Of a stretch of 64,000 nt of DNA, positions 1-12,788 are shown in pieces. The DNA is taken from positions 1,984,001 to 2,048,000 of the forward strand of contig NW_026577882.1 of assembly GCF_029407905.1 (NCBI RefSeq), written 5' to 3'. The position numbers and the translations under genes were made by a program. Within the stretch, counting starts at the first letter, position 1; every line of letters starts with the position of its first letter. The notes under the pieces were generated by a model. The model made no database searches, was not told where the DNA came from, and worked only from the letters and a program-made list of their open reading frames with translations. The DNA comes from Bubalus kerabau. Its lineage: Eukaryota > Chordata > Mammalia > Artiodactyla > Bovidae.

Positions 1-2254
1 CAAAAGAGACCTAATCTAGGCTTGTGTCCAGGATCTAACGTTGCTCTCCAGGGGCGACAGGGATCTCGGGTTTGCATTCCAGACTCATCCGGGGAGTCAG
101 TTCTCACCTCGAGGATAAGCAAAGAATTCCGCTCTCGTCTCGAGTCGCGATGGGTATCTCTTGGAGCCCAATGTGTGTACTAAAGGGAGTCAAGCCTCCT
201 GTGGAGTTTGGAGAGAGGACTCGGGATTGGATTCCAGGCCATGCAGGAAAAGAAGGCCCTCATCTCGAGATGACGGTGGCGTCTCGTGGGTTTTCTCGAG
301 CTGTGGCGCCAGTGTGGGGTGTCTCATGAAGTACCACGAGGATTTCAGGGAGCCTCTTGTGTGGCGCCAGGAAAATCCAGTATTCCATTCGAGTTGCAAG
401 TTAGAACTGGGGATTGCTCTCCAGTCACTGCAGGGCAAAATAGACATCATCTACGCTTGTGTCCAGGACCTAGTGTTCCACTACTGGGCCGACAGGGATC
501 TCAGGGTTGCATTCTCGACTCACCCAGAGAGTCAGGCCTCATCTTGAGGGGAAAAAAAGGACTCCGCTCTCCTGTCGAGTCGCGACGGGTATCTCTTGGA
601 GCCCACTGCGTGGTGTAAAGGGAGTGAAGCCTCCTATGGAGTTTGGAGAGATGACTCCGGATTGTTTTCCTGGCCATGCAGGAAAAAAGGCCCTCATCTC
701 GCGATGACGGGGGCGTCTCGTGGGTTTTCTCCAGCTGCGGCGCCAGTATCAGATTTCTCACGAGGTATGACGGGGAGCTCAGAGAGCCTCTCGTGTGGTG
801 CTAGGGATGTCAGGTCTCCGTGCGTGTGGTGAAGGGGAGTGTGTGATTGCTCTCGAGTCATAGTAGGCGAATCTGGCCTCAAGACGCATTGAAGAAGGAC
901 TCTCGAGGTCTTTCTCGGGTTGCGGCAGGGAACCCTGGGTTCCCTCGACTTGTGTCGGTGACTTCAGGCAACTTCTCAGGGTGCCTCTGAGAATTCAGGG
1001 ACACTGTGGATTTGCGAGGGGCCTTTCGTTACTCAACTGGTTTTGGTGCAATCAAAGAGGGCCTCATCTCGAATGGAGGCAGGAACATCAGGGGTCCTCT
1101 CCATTTCTGACTCGGGTCGCAGGCTACCTGCCGAGTATGGACAAGAGAGTCACGCCTCATCTTCTGTGGAGGAATGGATCTCCGCTTGCCTTTCGAGTTG
1201 TTCACAGAGTGACAGGCCACTTGTTGAGCTGTGCGTGGAACCTGCGGGTTTTTCCGGACGATGCACAGGGGTGTCAGTGCCCCTTCATGTTGTGCCTTCA
1301 TCCACAGGGTTGCCTTCAAAGAGGTGTCCGGGCATCGGGTTCTTTTCAAGAGCGTACCAGAAAATTGGGGTCTTTCAGCATGTGGTACCACCCACTAGGC
1401 TACGTCTCGAATTTCCTCGGGAGACCGGCCTCATCCTGAGGTGCGCCTGGAAGGTAGGGAACCCCTTGCAGACAAAGCAGGGGAATCGACCCACCGGTCG
1501 CGATCAGAAGGGGAGAAGGGGCTCAGATGATGTGGTGCCGGGAACCTCGGTGGTCCCCTCGAGTGAGACCGGTATGTCACGGCACTTTTGAGGTCGCATC
1601 AAGGGTGCCAAGTACAGTTTCGCACTTCAAGACGGAACGTGGGAATTCTCTGGAGATGCTCTAGCGGGCAAGGGCCTCATATTGCGATGACGAGGGAAAC
1701 ACGTGGTTTTTCTCGAGTTGCGGCGGGATTCTCGAGTTACGACGGGGAATTCAGGCTTCCTCTTGTGTTGGCCCAGGAAGTCCAATCTTCCATTCAACTT
1801 GTCAGAGAGAGCTGTGGGTTGCTCTCGAGTCACTTCAGGGCAAAGAGTCCTCATCTAGGCTTGGGTCCAGGACGTAGTGTTCCTCTCCAGGGGCAACAGG
1901 GATATCGGGGTCGCATTCCAGTCTCACCCGGTGGGTCACGCCTCGTCTCGAGTGGAAGCAAAGGACTCCACTATCCTCTCGAGTGCGACGTGTAACTCTT
2001 TGAGCCCAATGAGTGGCCTAAAGTGAGTCAAGCGTCCTGTGTAGCTTGGACAGAAGGTTCACGCTTGATCTGCATACCACGCAGTTAGAGATGGCCCTCC
2101 TCTCGTGATGACGGGAGCGTCTCATGGGTTTTTCTCGAGCTGCGGCGCCAGTGTGGGGTTTCTCGCGAGATATGATGGGGAGATCAGGGAGCCTCTCGTG
2201 CAGCGCCAGAGAAGTCAGGCCTCCATGCGTGTGGCCAGGCAGATCGCGTCATTG

Positions 2255-3400
2255 CTCTGGAGTCATGGGAGGGACTAGGGCCTCAAGACGCATTTAAGAA
2301 GGACTCTCGAGGTCTTTCTTGGGTTGGGGCGGGAAACACTCGTTTCCCTCGACCTCTACCGGGGACCTTAGGGAACTTCCCAGGTGCCTCTGAGAGGTGA
2401 GGGATACTGAGGAGTTAGAGGGGCCTCTCAGGACTCCACTAGGTTTGACGAAATGAAAGAGGGCCTCATCTCGATTGGAGACAGGAACCTCAGGCTTCCT
2501 CTCCATTTCTGACTCCGACCGCAGGGTCCCTGCAGGGTTGGGACAGGAGAGTCAGGCTTCGTCTTGTCTGAGTAATGGAACTCTGCTTGCCTCTCGAGGT
2601 GTTCAGTGGGTCTCAGGCCCCTTGTCGAGCTGTGTGTGGAACCTGCGGGTGTTTCCAGAAGATGCACGGGGGTTTCATTGCCCCTTCATTTTGTGCCTTC
2701 CCCCACAGGGTTGCCTTCAAAGAGGTGTCCGAGCATCGGGTTCATTTCAAGAGCGGACCGGGAAATCGGGGTCGTTCGGCATGTGGCACCACCCACGTGG
2801 CTCATCTCGAATTTCCTCGTGAGACCAGCATCATCCTGAGGTGCGCCGGGAAGGCCGGGAACACCTTCCACACAAAGCACGGGAATCGACTCTCCTGTCG
2901 CGATCAGGAGGGGAGATGGGGCTCAGATGAAGTGGGGCCGGGACTCTAGGTGTTCCACTCGAGGGAACCCGGCGTTTCAGGGAACTTTAGGGGTCGCATC
3001 AAGGGAGCCAAGTACCGTTTCCCACTTCAGGACGGAACATGGGACTTCCCTGGAGACGCTGTAGCGGGCAAGGGCCTCATCCTGTGAAGACGTTGGAACC
3101 ACGTCGTTTTTCTCGAGTTGAGTCTGGATTCTCGAAAACGACGGGGATTTCAGGCTTCCTCTTGGGTTGGCCCTGGGAAGCCCAATCTTCCCCTGGAGTT
3201 GCGAGGGAAAGCTGGGGGTTCTGCTCGAGTCACTACAGGGCCAAAGAGACCTCATCGAGGCGTGTGTCCAGGACCTAACATTCCTCTCCCGGGAAGGCAG
3301 GGATCTCGGGGTTGCATTCCAGGCTCCCCCGGGGAGTCAGGCCTCGTCTCGAGGGGAAGCCAAGGACTCCACTCTCCTCTCGAGTTGCACCGGGTATTTC
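2255..3400. repeat. Type B-like satellite monomer inside type A array
   Basis: This stretch carries the variants found in the CpG-rich monomers at 30.9-33.4 kb and 43.5-50.2 kb rather than those of its neighbours. Examples are GGGAGGGACTAGGGCCTC near 2268, CCGGGGACCTTAGGGAACTT near 2358, GTCTGAG before the AATGG near 2568, and TTGGCCCTGGGAAGCCCAATC near 3171. Both edges grade into type A sequence. It resembles the intermediate monomer at 43.5-44.6 kb most closely. Gene conversion or unequal exchange between arrays would explain it; boundaries are approximate (about 50 bp). Confidence 0.65.
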
Positions 3401-6400
3401 TTGGACCCAACTGAGTGGCCTAAAGGGAGTCAATCCTCCTGTAAAGTTTGGAGAGAGGACCAGGGATTGCTCTCCAGGTCAGGCAGGAAAAGAAGGCCCC
3501 CATCTCTCCTTGACGGGGGCATCTTGTGGTTTTTCTCGAACTGCTGCGCCACTGTGGGTTTTCTCACGAGGTATGATGGGGTACTCAGGGAGCCTCTTGT
3601 GTGTTACTAGGGAAGTCAGTTTTCCTGCTTGTGGCGAGGGGAGCGCGTCCTTGCTCTGGAGTCATGGTAGGGGAATCGGGCATCAAGAGACGTTGAAAAA
3701 GGACTCCCCAAGTCTTTCTTGGGTTACTTCAGGAAACTCTGGTTCCCTCGACTTGTGCTAGTGACCTCAGGTAGCTTCTCAGGGAGCCTCTGAGAATTCA
3801 GGGATACTGTGGTGTTGGGAGGGGCCTCTCGGGACACCACTGAGTTTGGTTCAATGGAAGAGGGCCTCTTCTCTAGTTGAGGCAGGAACCTCAGGGTTCC
3901 TCTCCATTTCTGACTCCGATCGCAGGGTCCCTGAAGAGTTGGGACAGGAGAGTAAGGCCTCATCTTGTGTGAAGGAATGCAACTTCACTTGCCTCTCGAG
4001 TTGTTCACGGGGTGACAGTCCACATTTGGAGCTGTGAGTGGAATCGGCGGGTTTTTCCAGACGATGCATGGGGATGTCAGTGTCCCTTTGTGTTGTGCCT
4101 TCATCCACAGGGTTGCCTTCGAAGAGATGTCCGGGCGTCAGGTTCTTATCTAGAGTGGACCGGGAATTCGGGATCTTTCAGCATGTGGCACCAACCATGA
4201 GGCTACTTTTCGAATTTCCTCATGAGACCGGCCTCATCCGGAGGTTCACGGGGAACGTCGGGAACCCTTGCAGACAAAGCATGGGAATCGACCCTCCTGT
4301 CGCGATCAGGAGGGGTGAAGGGGCTCACAGGAAGTGGTGCCGTGAACTTTGGTGTTTCCCTCGAGTGAGACCGGTATGTCAGGGAACTTTGGGGGTCGCA
4401 TCAAGGGTGCCAAGTACCGTTTTGTACTTCAGGATGGAACGTGGGACTTCTCTTGATACGCTGTAGCGGCCAAGGGCCTCATCTTGCGATGACGGGGGAG
4501 CCACGTGGTTTTTCTCGAGCTGCGGCGGGATTCTCGAGTTACGACGGGGATTTCAGGCTTCCTCTTGTGTTGGGCCAGGGAAGTCCAATCATCCATTCGA
4601 GTTGCGAGGGAGAGCTGGGGGTTGCGCTCGAGTCACTGCATGACAAAGGAGACCTCATCTAGGCTTGTGTCCAGGACCTAATGTTCCTCTCCAAGGGCCA
4701 CAGGCATCTCAGGTTTGCATTCCAGACTCACCCAGGGAGTCAGGCCTCGTGTCGAAGGGAAGCAAAGGACTCCGCTCTCCTTTCGAGTCGCGACGGGCAC
4801 CTCTTGGAACCCACTTTGTGGCCTAAAAGGAGTCGAGCCTCCTGTGAAGTTTGGAGAGAGGACTTGGGACTGCTCTCCAGGCCATGCAGGAAAAGATGGC
4901 CCTCATCTCGCGATGACAGAGGGGTCTTGTGGGTTTTCTCGAGCTGTGGCGCCAGTGTGGGGTTTCACACGAGGCACGACAGGGAGCTCAGGGAGCCTCT
5001 CATGTGGCGCCAGGGAAGTCAGGTCTCCATGTGCGTGGCGAGGGGGAGCGCGTTATTGCTCTCGAGCCATGGTAGGGGAATCTGACCTCAAGACGCATTG
5101 AAGAAGGACTCTCGAGGTCTTTCTTCGGTTGTGGCAGGAAACCCTTATTTCCCTCGACGTTTGCCGGTGGCCTCAAGGAGCTTCTCAGAATGCCTATGAG
5201 AAGTCAGGGATACTGTGGAGATGGGAGTGGCCTCTCGGGACTCCACTGGGTTTGTTTTAATGGAAGAGGGCCTCATCTCGGGTTGAGGCAGGAACCTCAG
5301 GTTTCCTCTCCATTTCTGACTCAGATCGAAGCGTGCCTGCAGAGTTGGGATTGGATACTCAGGCCTCGTCTTGTCTGAGGAAGGGAACTCCGCTTGCCTC
5401 TCTCGTTGTTTAAGGGGTGACAGGCCAGTTGTGGAGCTGTATGTGGATCCTGTGGGATTTTCCGGACGATGAACAGGGTTGCCAGTGCCCCCTCGTGTAG
5501 TGCCTTCATCCACAGGGTTGCCTTAGAAGAGGTGTCCGGGCATCGGGTTCTTATCAAGAGCAAGACCGAGAAATCGTGGTCTTTCGGCACGTGGCACCAA
5601 CACGAGGCTACGTCTCGAATTTCTTTGTGAGACTGGCCTCATCCTGAGGTGCGCCATGAAGGTCGGGAACCCCTTCTAGACAAAGTAGGGGAATAGACCT
5701 TCCTGCCGTGATCAGGAGGGGAGAAGGGGCTCAAATGAAGTGGTGCCAGGACCTTCGGTGAGACCGGTATATTGGGGAACTTTTGGGGTCGCATCAAGGG
5801 TGCCAAGTAGCATTTCGAACTTTATGACGAAACATGAGGCTTCTCTTGAGACTCTGTAGCGGGCAAAGGCCTCATATTGCGATTAATGGGGAACCACGTG
5901 GTTTTTAAGAGTTGCGGCGGGATTCTCGAGTTAAGACGGGAAATTCAGGCTTCCTCTTGTGTTGGCCCAGGGAAGTCCAGTCTTCCATTCGAGTTGCGAG
6001 GGAGAGCTAGGGATTGCGCTTGAGTTACTGCAGGGCAAAAGAGACCTTATCTAGGCTTGTGTCCAGGACATCATGTTCGTCTCCAGGGGGGACAGGGATC
6101 TCGGGGTTGCTTTCCTGATGCACGCGGGGAGTCAGTCCTTGTCGCGAGGGGAAGCAAAGGACTCCGCTCTCCTCTCGAGTTGCGACGGGTATCTCTTGGA
6201 GCCCACTGAGTGGCCTAAAGGGAGTCAAGCCTCCTGTGGAGTTTGGAGAGAGGACTCGGGATTGCTCTCCAGGCGATGCAGGAAAAGAAGGCCATCATCT
6301 CGCGATGAAGAGGGCGTCTCGTGGGTTTTCTCGAGTTGCAGCGCCAGTGTGGGGTTTCTCATGAGGTAGTACGGGGAGCTCAGGGAGCCTCTCATGTGGC

Positions 6401-7211
6401 GCTTGGGAAGTCAGGTCTCCATGCGCATTGCGAGGGGGAGCGCGTCATTGCTCTAGAGTCATGGTAGGTGTATCGGGCCTCAAGAACCGTTAAAGAAGGA
6501 CTTTCAAGGTGTTCTTGGGTCACGGCAGTAAACCCTGGGTTCCCTCGACTAGTGCCGGTGGCCTCAGGGAGCTTCTCAGTGTGCCTCTGAGAAGTCAAGG
6601 ATACCCTGGAGTTGGGAGGGCCCTCTCGGGACTCCACTGGGTTTGGTGCAATAGAAGAGGGCCTCATCTCGAGTGGAGGCAGGAACCTCAGGGTTCATCT
6701 CCATTTCTGACTCTGATTGCAGGGTCCCTGCAGAGTTGGGACAGGAGAGTCAGGCCTCGTCTTGTAAGGAAGAATGGACCTCCGCTTGCCTCTCGAGTTA
6801 TTCACGGGGTGACAGGCAACTTGTCGAACTGTGTTTGGAATCTGCGGGTTTTTCCGGACGATGCACGAGGGTGTCAGTGCCCCTTCGTGTTGTGCCTTCT
6901 TCCACAGGGTTGTCTTTGAAGAGGTGTCCTGGCATCGGGTTCTTATCAAGAGCGGACCGGGGAATCGGGGTCTTTCGGCATGCGTTACCACCCATGAAGC
7001 TACGTCTCAAATATTCTCGTTAGACCGGCCTCATCCTGAGGTGCGCCGGGAAGGTTGGGAACCCCTTCCATACAAAGCACGGGAGTCGACCCTCCAGTCG
7101 CAATCAGGAGGGGAGAAGTGGCTCAGATGAAGTCGTACCGGGAACCTCGGTGTTCCCCTCGAGAGAGACCAGGGTGTCGGGGAACTTTTGGAATCGCATC
7201 AAGGGTGCCAA

Positions 7212-7236
7212 GTTTTCACACTTGAAGTGTGAAAAC
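7212..7236. repeat. Perfect fold-back palindrome in a satellite monomer
   Basis: GTTTTCACACTT, one base (G), then its exact reverse complement AAGTGTGAAAAC: a 12-bp stem with a one-base centre. Other monomers have a non-palindromic sequence here (GTACCGTTTCGCACTTCAAG, e.g. around 2435 bp before the same site in earlier monomers and at 18217). The palindrome is followed by ACACTTCAAG, so the normal sequence resumes after part of it has been repeated. This suggests a local template-switch mutation. Confidence 0.8.
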
Positions 7237-7649
7237 ACTTCAAGAAGAAACCTGGGACTTCTCTTTAGACGCTGTAGCGGGCAAGGGCCTCATCTTGCGA
7301 TGACGGGGTAACCATGTGGTTTTTCTCGAGTTTCGGCGGGATTCTCGAGTTACGATGGGGAATTCAGGCTTCCTCTTGTGTTGGCCCAGGGAAATCCAAT
7401 CTTCCATTGGAGTTGTGAGAGAGAGCTAGGGATTGCTCTCGAGTCACTTCAGGGCAAAAGAGACCTCATCTAAGCTTGTGTCCAGGACCTAATGTTCCTC
7501 TCCAGGGGCGACAGAGATCTCGGGGTTGCATTTTAGACGCACCCGAGGAGTCAGGCCTCATCTCGAGAGGAAGGAAAGGACTCTGCTCTGCTCTCGAGTC
7601 CCCACGGGTATTTCTTGGAGACCACTGAGTGGCCTAAAGGGAGTCAAGC

Positions 7650-7659
7650 CTCCTGTGGA
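7650..7659. other. L1 target-site duplication, left copy
   Basis: CTCCTGTGGA lies directly before the poly(T) that marks the L1 3' end. It matches CTCTTGTGGA at 15824-15833 in 9 of 10 positions. The satellite reads straight across when the L1 and one copy are removed. Confidence 0.8.
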
Positions 7660-8102
7660 TTTTTTTTTTAATTTTATTTTATTTTTAAACTTTACATAAT
7701 TGTATTAGTTTTTCCAAATATCAAAATGAATCCGCCTCAGGTATACATGTGCTCCCCATCCTGAACCCTCCTCCCTCCTCCCCCCCATAGCATCCCTCTG
7801 GGTCGTCCCAGTGCACTAGCCCCAAGCATCCAGTGTCATGCATCAAACCTGGACTGGCAACTCTTTTCATACATGATATTTTACATGTTTCAATGCCATT
7901 CTCCCACATCTTCCCACCTTCTCCCTCTCCCACAGAGTCCATAAGACTCTTCTATACCTCAGTGTCTCTTTTGCTGTCTCGTACTCAGGGTTATTGTTAC
8001 CGTCTTTCAAAGTTCCATATATATGCGTTAGTATACTGTATTGGTGTTTTTCTTTCTGGCTTACTTCACTCTGTATAATAGGCTCCAGTTTCATCCACCT
8101 CA
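7660..8102 (-). other. L1 3'UTR and poly(A) tail
   Basis: Read on the minus strand, this runs from the ORF2 stop to an A-rich tail. It contains a G-rich polypurine tract (C-rich on plus, 7766-7786: CCC-TCC-TCCC runs ending in seven Cs). A G-tract able to form a quadruplex is typical of mammalian L1 3'UTRs. No protein is encoded. Confidence 0.85.
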
Positions 8103-11100
8103 TTAGAATTGATTCATTCTATTCTTTTTAATGGCGGAGTAATACTCCATTGTGTATATGTACCACAGCTTTCTTATCCATTCATCTGCTGATGGACATC
8201 TAGGTTGCTTCCATGTCCTGGCTATTAGAAACAGTGCTGCGATGAACATTGGGGTACACGTGTCTCTTTCCCTTCTGGTTTCCTCAGTGTGTATGCCCAG
8301 CAGTGGGATTGCTGGATCATAAGGCAGTTCTATTTCCAGTTGTTTAAGGAATCTCCACACTGTTCTCCATAGTGGCTGTACTAGTTTGCATTCCCACCAA
8401 CAGTGTAAGAGGGTTCCCTTTTCTCCACACCCTCTCCAGCATTTATTATTTGTAGACTTTTGGATTGCAGCCATTCTGACTGGCGTGAAATGGTACCTCA
8501 TAGTGGTTTTGATTTGCATTTCTATGATAATGAGTGATTTTGAGCATCTTTTCATGTGTTTGTTAGCCATCTGTATGTCTTCTTTGGAGAAATGTCTATT
8601 TAGTTCTTTGGCCCATTTTTTGATTGGCTCATCTATTTTTCTGGAGTTGAGCTGTAGGTGTTGCTTGTATATTTTTGAGATTAGTTGTTTGTCAGTTGCT
8701 TCATTTCCTATTATTTTCTCCCATTCCGAAGGCTGTCTTTTCACCTTGCTAATAGTTTGCTTTGATGTGCAGAAGCTTTTAAGGTTAATTAGGTCCCATT
8801 TGTTTATTTTTGTTTTTATTTCCAATATTCTGGGAGGTGGGTCATAGAGGATCCTGCTGTGATGTATTTCAGAGAGTGTTTTGCCTATGTTCTCCTCTAG
8901 GAGTTTTATAGTTTCTGATCTTACGTTTAGATCTTTAATCCATTTTGAGTTTATTTTTGTGTATTGTGTTAGAAAGTGTTCTAGTTTCATTCTTTTACAA
9001 GTGGTTGACCAGATTTCCCAGCACCGCTTGTTAAAGAGATTGTCTTTAATCCATTGTATATTTTTGCCTCCTTTGTCAAAGATAAGGTGTCCATATGTGT
9101 GTGGATTTATCTCTGGGCTTTCTATTTTGTTCCACTAATCTATATTTCTGTCTTTGTGCCAGTACCATACTGTCTTGATAACTGTGGCTTTGTAGCGGAG
9201 CCTGAAATCAGGTAGGTTGATTCCTCCAGTTCCATTCTTCTTTCTCAAGATCGCTTTGGCTATTCGAGGTTTTTTGTATTTCCATACAAATTGTGAAATT
9301 ATTTGTTCTAGCTCTGTGAAGAATACTGTTGGTAGCTTGATAGGGATTGCATTGAATCTATAAATTGCCTTGGGTAGTATACTCATTTTCACTATATTGA
9401 TTCTTCCAATCCATGAACATGGTATATTTCTCCACCTATTAGTGTCCTCTTTGATTTCTTTCACCAGTGTTTTATAGTTTTCTATATATAGGTCTTTAGT
9501 TTCTTTAGGTAGGTATATTCCTAAGTATTTTATTCTTTCCGTTGCAATGGTGAATGAAATTGTTTCCTTAATTTCTCTTTCTGTTTTCTCATTATTAGTG
9601 TATAGGAATTCAAGGGATTTCTGTGTCTTGATTTTATATCCTGCAACTTTACTATAGTCATTGGCTAGTTCTAGTAACTTTCTGGTGGAGTCTTTAGGGT
9701 TTTCTATGTAGAGGATCATGTCATCTGCAAACAGTGAGAGTTTTACTTCTTCTTTTCCAATTTGGATTCCTTTTGTTTCTTTTTCTGCTCTGATTGCTGT
9801 GGCCAAAACTTCCAAAGCTATGTTGAATAGTAATGGTGAAAGTGGGCACCCTTGTATTGTTCCTGACTTTAGAGGAAATGCTTTCAATTTTTCACCATTG
9901 AGGATAATGTTTGCTGTGGGTTTGTCATATATAGCTTTTATTATGTTGAGGTATGTTCCTTCTATTCCTGCTTTCTGGAGAGTTTTTATCATAAATGGAT
10001 GTTGAATTTTGTCAAAGGCTTTCTCTGCATCTATTGAGAAAATCATATGGTTTTTATTTTTCAATTTCTTAAGGTGGTGTATTACATTGATTGATTTGCG
10101 GATATTGAAGAATCCTTGCATCCCTGGGATAAAGCCCACTTGGTCATGGTGTATGATCTTTTTAATGTGTTGTTGGATTCTGATTGCTAGAATTTTGTTA
10201 AGGATTTTTGCATCTATGTCATCAGTGATATTGGCCTGTAGTTTTCTTTTTTTGTGGGATCTTTGGCAGGTTTTAGTATTAGGCTGATGGTGGCCTCATA
10301 GAATGAGTTTGGAACTTTACCTTCCTCTGCAATTTTCTGGAAGAGTTTGAGCAGGATAGGTGTTAGCTCTTCTCTAAATTTTTCGTAGAATTCAGCTGTG
10401 AAGCCGTCTGGACCTGGGCTTTTGTTGGCTGGAAGATTTTTGATTACAGTTTCAATTTCCGTGCTTGTGATGGGTCTGTTAAGATTTTCTAGTTCTTCCC
10501 TGGTCCAGTTTTGGAAAGTTGTACTTTTCTAAGAATTTGTCCATTTCTTCCACGTTGTCCATTTTATTGGCATATAATTGTTGATAGTAGTCTCTTATGA
10601 TCCTTTGTATTTCTGTGTTTTCTGTTGTGATCTCTCCATTTTCATTTCTAATTTTATTGATTTGATTTTTCTCCCTTTGTTTCTTGATGAGTCTGGCTAA
10701 TGGTTTGTCAATTTTATTTATCGTTTCAAAGAACCAGCTTTTGGTTTTGTTGATTTTTGCTATGGTCTCTTTTGTTTCTTTTGCATTTATTTCTGCTCTA
10801 ATTTTTAAGATTTCTTTCCTTCTACTAACCCTGGGGTTCTTCATTTCTTCCTTTTCTAGTTGCTTTAGGTGTAGAGTTAGGTTATTTATTTGACCTTTTT
10901 CTTGTTTCTTGAGGTGTGCCTGTATTGCTATGAACTTTCCCCTTAGGACTGCTTTTACCGTGTCCCACAAGTTTTGGGTTGTTCTGTTTTCATTTTCATC
11001 CGTTTCTATGCAAATTTTGATTTCTTTTTTTGATTTCTTCTGTGATTTGTTGGTTATTCAGCAGCGTGTTGTTCAGCCTCCATATGTTGGAATTTTTAAT

Positions 11101-11826
11101 AGTTTTTCTCCTGTAATTGAGATCTAATCTTACTGCATTGTGGTCAGAAAAGATGCTTGGAATGATTTCTATTTTTTTGAATTTACCAAGGCTAGCTTTA
11201 TGGCCCAGGATGTGATCTATCCTGGAGAAGGTTCCATGTGCACTTTAGAAAAAGGTGAAATTCATTGTTTTGGGATGAAATGTCCTATAGATATCAATTA
11301 GGTCTAACTGGTCTATTGTATCATTTAATGTTTGTGTTTCCTTGTTAAATTTCTGTTTAGTTGATCTATCCATAGGTGTGAGTGGGGTATTAAAATCTCC
11401 AACTATTATTGTGTTAGTGTTAATTTCTCCTTTCATACTTGTTAGCATTTGTCTTACATACTGTGGTGCTCCTGCGTTGGGTGCATATATATTTATAATT
11501 GTTATATCTTCTTCTTGGATTGATCCTTTGATCATTATGTAGTGACCTTCTTTGTCTCTTTTCACAGCCTTTGTTTTAAAGTCTATTTTATCTGATATGA
11601 GTATCGCTACTCCTGCTTTCTTTTGGTCCCTATTTGCATGGAAAATCTTTTTCCAGCCCTTCACTTTCAGTCTGCATGTATCCCCTGTTTTGAGGTGGGT
11701 CTCTTGTAGACAACATATGTAGGGGTCTTGTTTTTGTATCCATTCAGCCAGTCTTTGTCTTTTGGTTGGAGCATTCAACCCATTTATGTTTAAGGTAATT
11801 ACTGATAAGTATGATCCCATTGCCAT
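8103..11826 (-). pseudogene. L1 ORF2 (endonuclease / reverse transcriptase), broken
   Basis: Normally a ~1.25-kDa-residue-class (about 1240 aa) protein that nicks DNA and reverse-transcribes L1 RNA. The N-terminal apurinic/apyrimidinic-type endonuclease lies at 11826-11245: residues LNINGLN, QETHL and VGDFNTPL are visible. The reverse transcriptase core is at about 10250-9135, with the FADDMILY catalytic motif. The cysteine-containing C-terminus (CWRGCGEKGTLLHCWWEC) is in 8990-8103, ending in TAA at 8103. Damage seen: stop TAA at 11245-11247; a +1 shift in a run of seven A near 11025-11031; a +1 G near 10500; a compensating -1 near 10219; and stop TAG at 9135-9137. The start ATG at 11826 lies ~25 bp after ORF1, the normal L1 spacing. 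Confidence 0.93.
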
Positions 11827-11851
11827 TTACTTTATTGTTTGGGGTTCGAAT

Positions 11852-12788
11852 TTATACACCGTTTTTGTGTTTCCTGTTTAGTATTTGTTGGAGAGCTGGT
11901 TTGGTGGTGCAGAATTCTCTCAGCTTTTGCTTGTCTGAAAAGCTTTTGATTTCTCATTCATACTTGAATGAGATCCTTGCTGGGTACAATAATCTGGGCT
12001 GTAGGTTATTTTCTTTCATCATTTTAAGTATGTCTTGCCATTCCCTCCTTGCTTGAAGAGTTTCTATTGAAAGATCAGCTGTTATCCTTATGGCAATTCC
12101 CTTGTGTGTTATTTGTTGTTTTTCCCTTGCTGCTTTTCATATTTGTTCTTTGTGTTTGATTTTTGTTAATGTGATTAATATGTGTCTTGGGGAGTTTCGC
12201 CTTGGCTTTATCCTGTTTGGGACTCTCTGGGTTTCTTGGACTTGAGTGGGTATTTCCTTCCCCATTTTAGGGAAGTTTTCAACTATTATCTCCTCAAGTA
12301 TTTTCTCACGGTCTTTCTTTTTGTCTTCTTCTTCTGGGACCCCTATGATTCGAATGTTGTAGCGTTTAATATTGTCCTGGAGGTCTCTGAGATTGTGCTC
12401 ATTTCTTTTAATTCGTTTTTCATTTATCCTCTCTGATTCATTTATTTCTACCATTCTATCTTCGAATTCACTAATCCTATCTTCTGCCTCTGTTATTCTA
12501 CTATTTGTTGCCTCCAGAGTGTTTTTAATTTCATTTATTGCATTATTCATTATATATTGACTCTTTTTTTATTTCTTCTAGGTCCTTGTTAAACCTTTCT
12601 TGCATCTTCTCAATCCTTGTCTCCAGGCTATTTATCTGTGATTCCATTTTAATTTCAAGATTTTAGATCCATTTCACTCTCCTTATTCGGAATTCTTTAT
12701 CAGGTAGATTCCCTATCTCTTCCTCTTTTGTTTGGTTTGGTGGGCATTTATCCTGTTCCTTTATCTGCTGGGTATTCCTCTGTCTCAT
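11852..12788 (-). pseudogene. L1 ORF1 (RNA-binding chaperone), broken
   Basis: ORF1p normally trimerises through a coiled coil and coats L1 RNA. The frame opens at ATG 12788 (MRQRNTQQIKEQDKCPP...). It meets a TAA about 50 codons in, near 12670, and shifts frame near 12555. The longest intact piece (12550-12137) has a heptad-rich coiled coil (NEIKNTLEATNSRITEAEDR region) followed by RIIGVPEEE, a hallmark of the L1 ORF1 RRM. A TGA at 12137 then interrupts the C-terminal domain, whose ARREWHDILK motif remains readable to the final TAA at 11852. Total span is ~312 codons, near family length. A further in-frame TGA lies near 11970. Confidence 0.88.

Larger units (their letters stand above)
1..7659. 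repeat. 1.4-kb satellite array, left part (bovine 1.715-type)
   Basis: Tandem satellite, about 5.5 monomers. The landmark CCATTTCTGA recurs at 1101, 2503, 3904, 5310 and 6701, giving periods of 1402, 1401, 1406 and 1391 bp. Each monomer is rich in TCGAG motifs; in places these lie 31 bp apart (31193 and 31224 in a later monomer), which fits the known 31-bp substructure of the cattle 1.715 g/cm3 satellite with its ~1402-bp unit. Monomers are moderately diverged and many CpGs have decayed to TG or CA. The satellite is non-coding pericentromeric DNA. The array continues in the same phase after the L1 insertion at 7660-15823, so both halves were one array. The family name is from memory; periodicity and phase are read directly. 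Confidence 0.88.
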
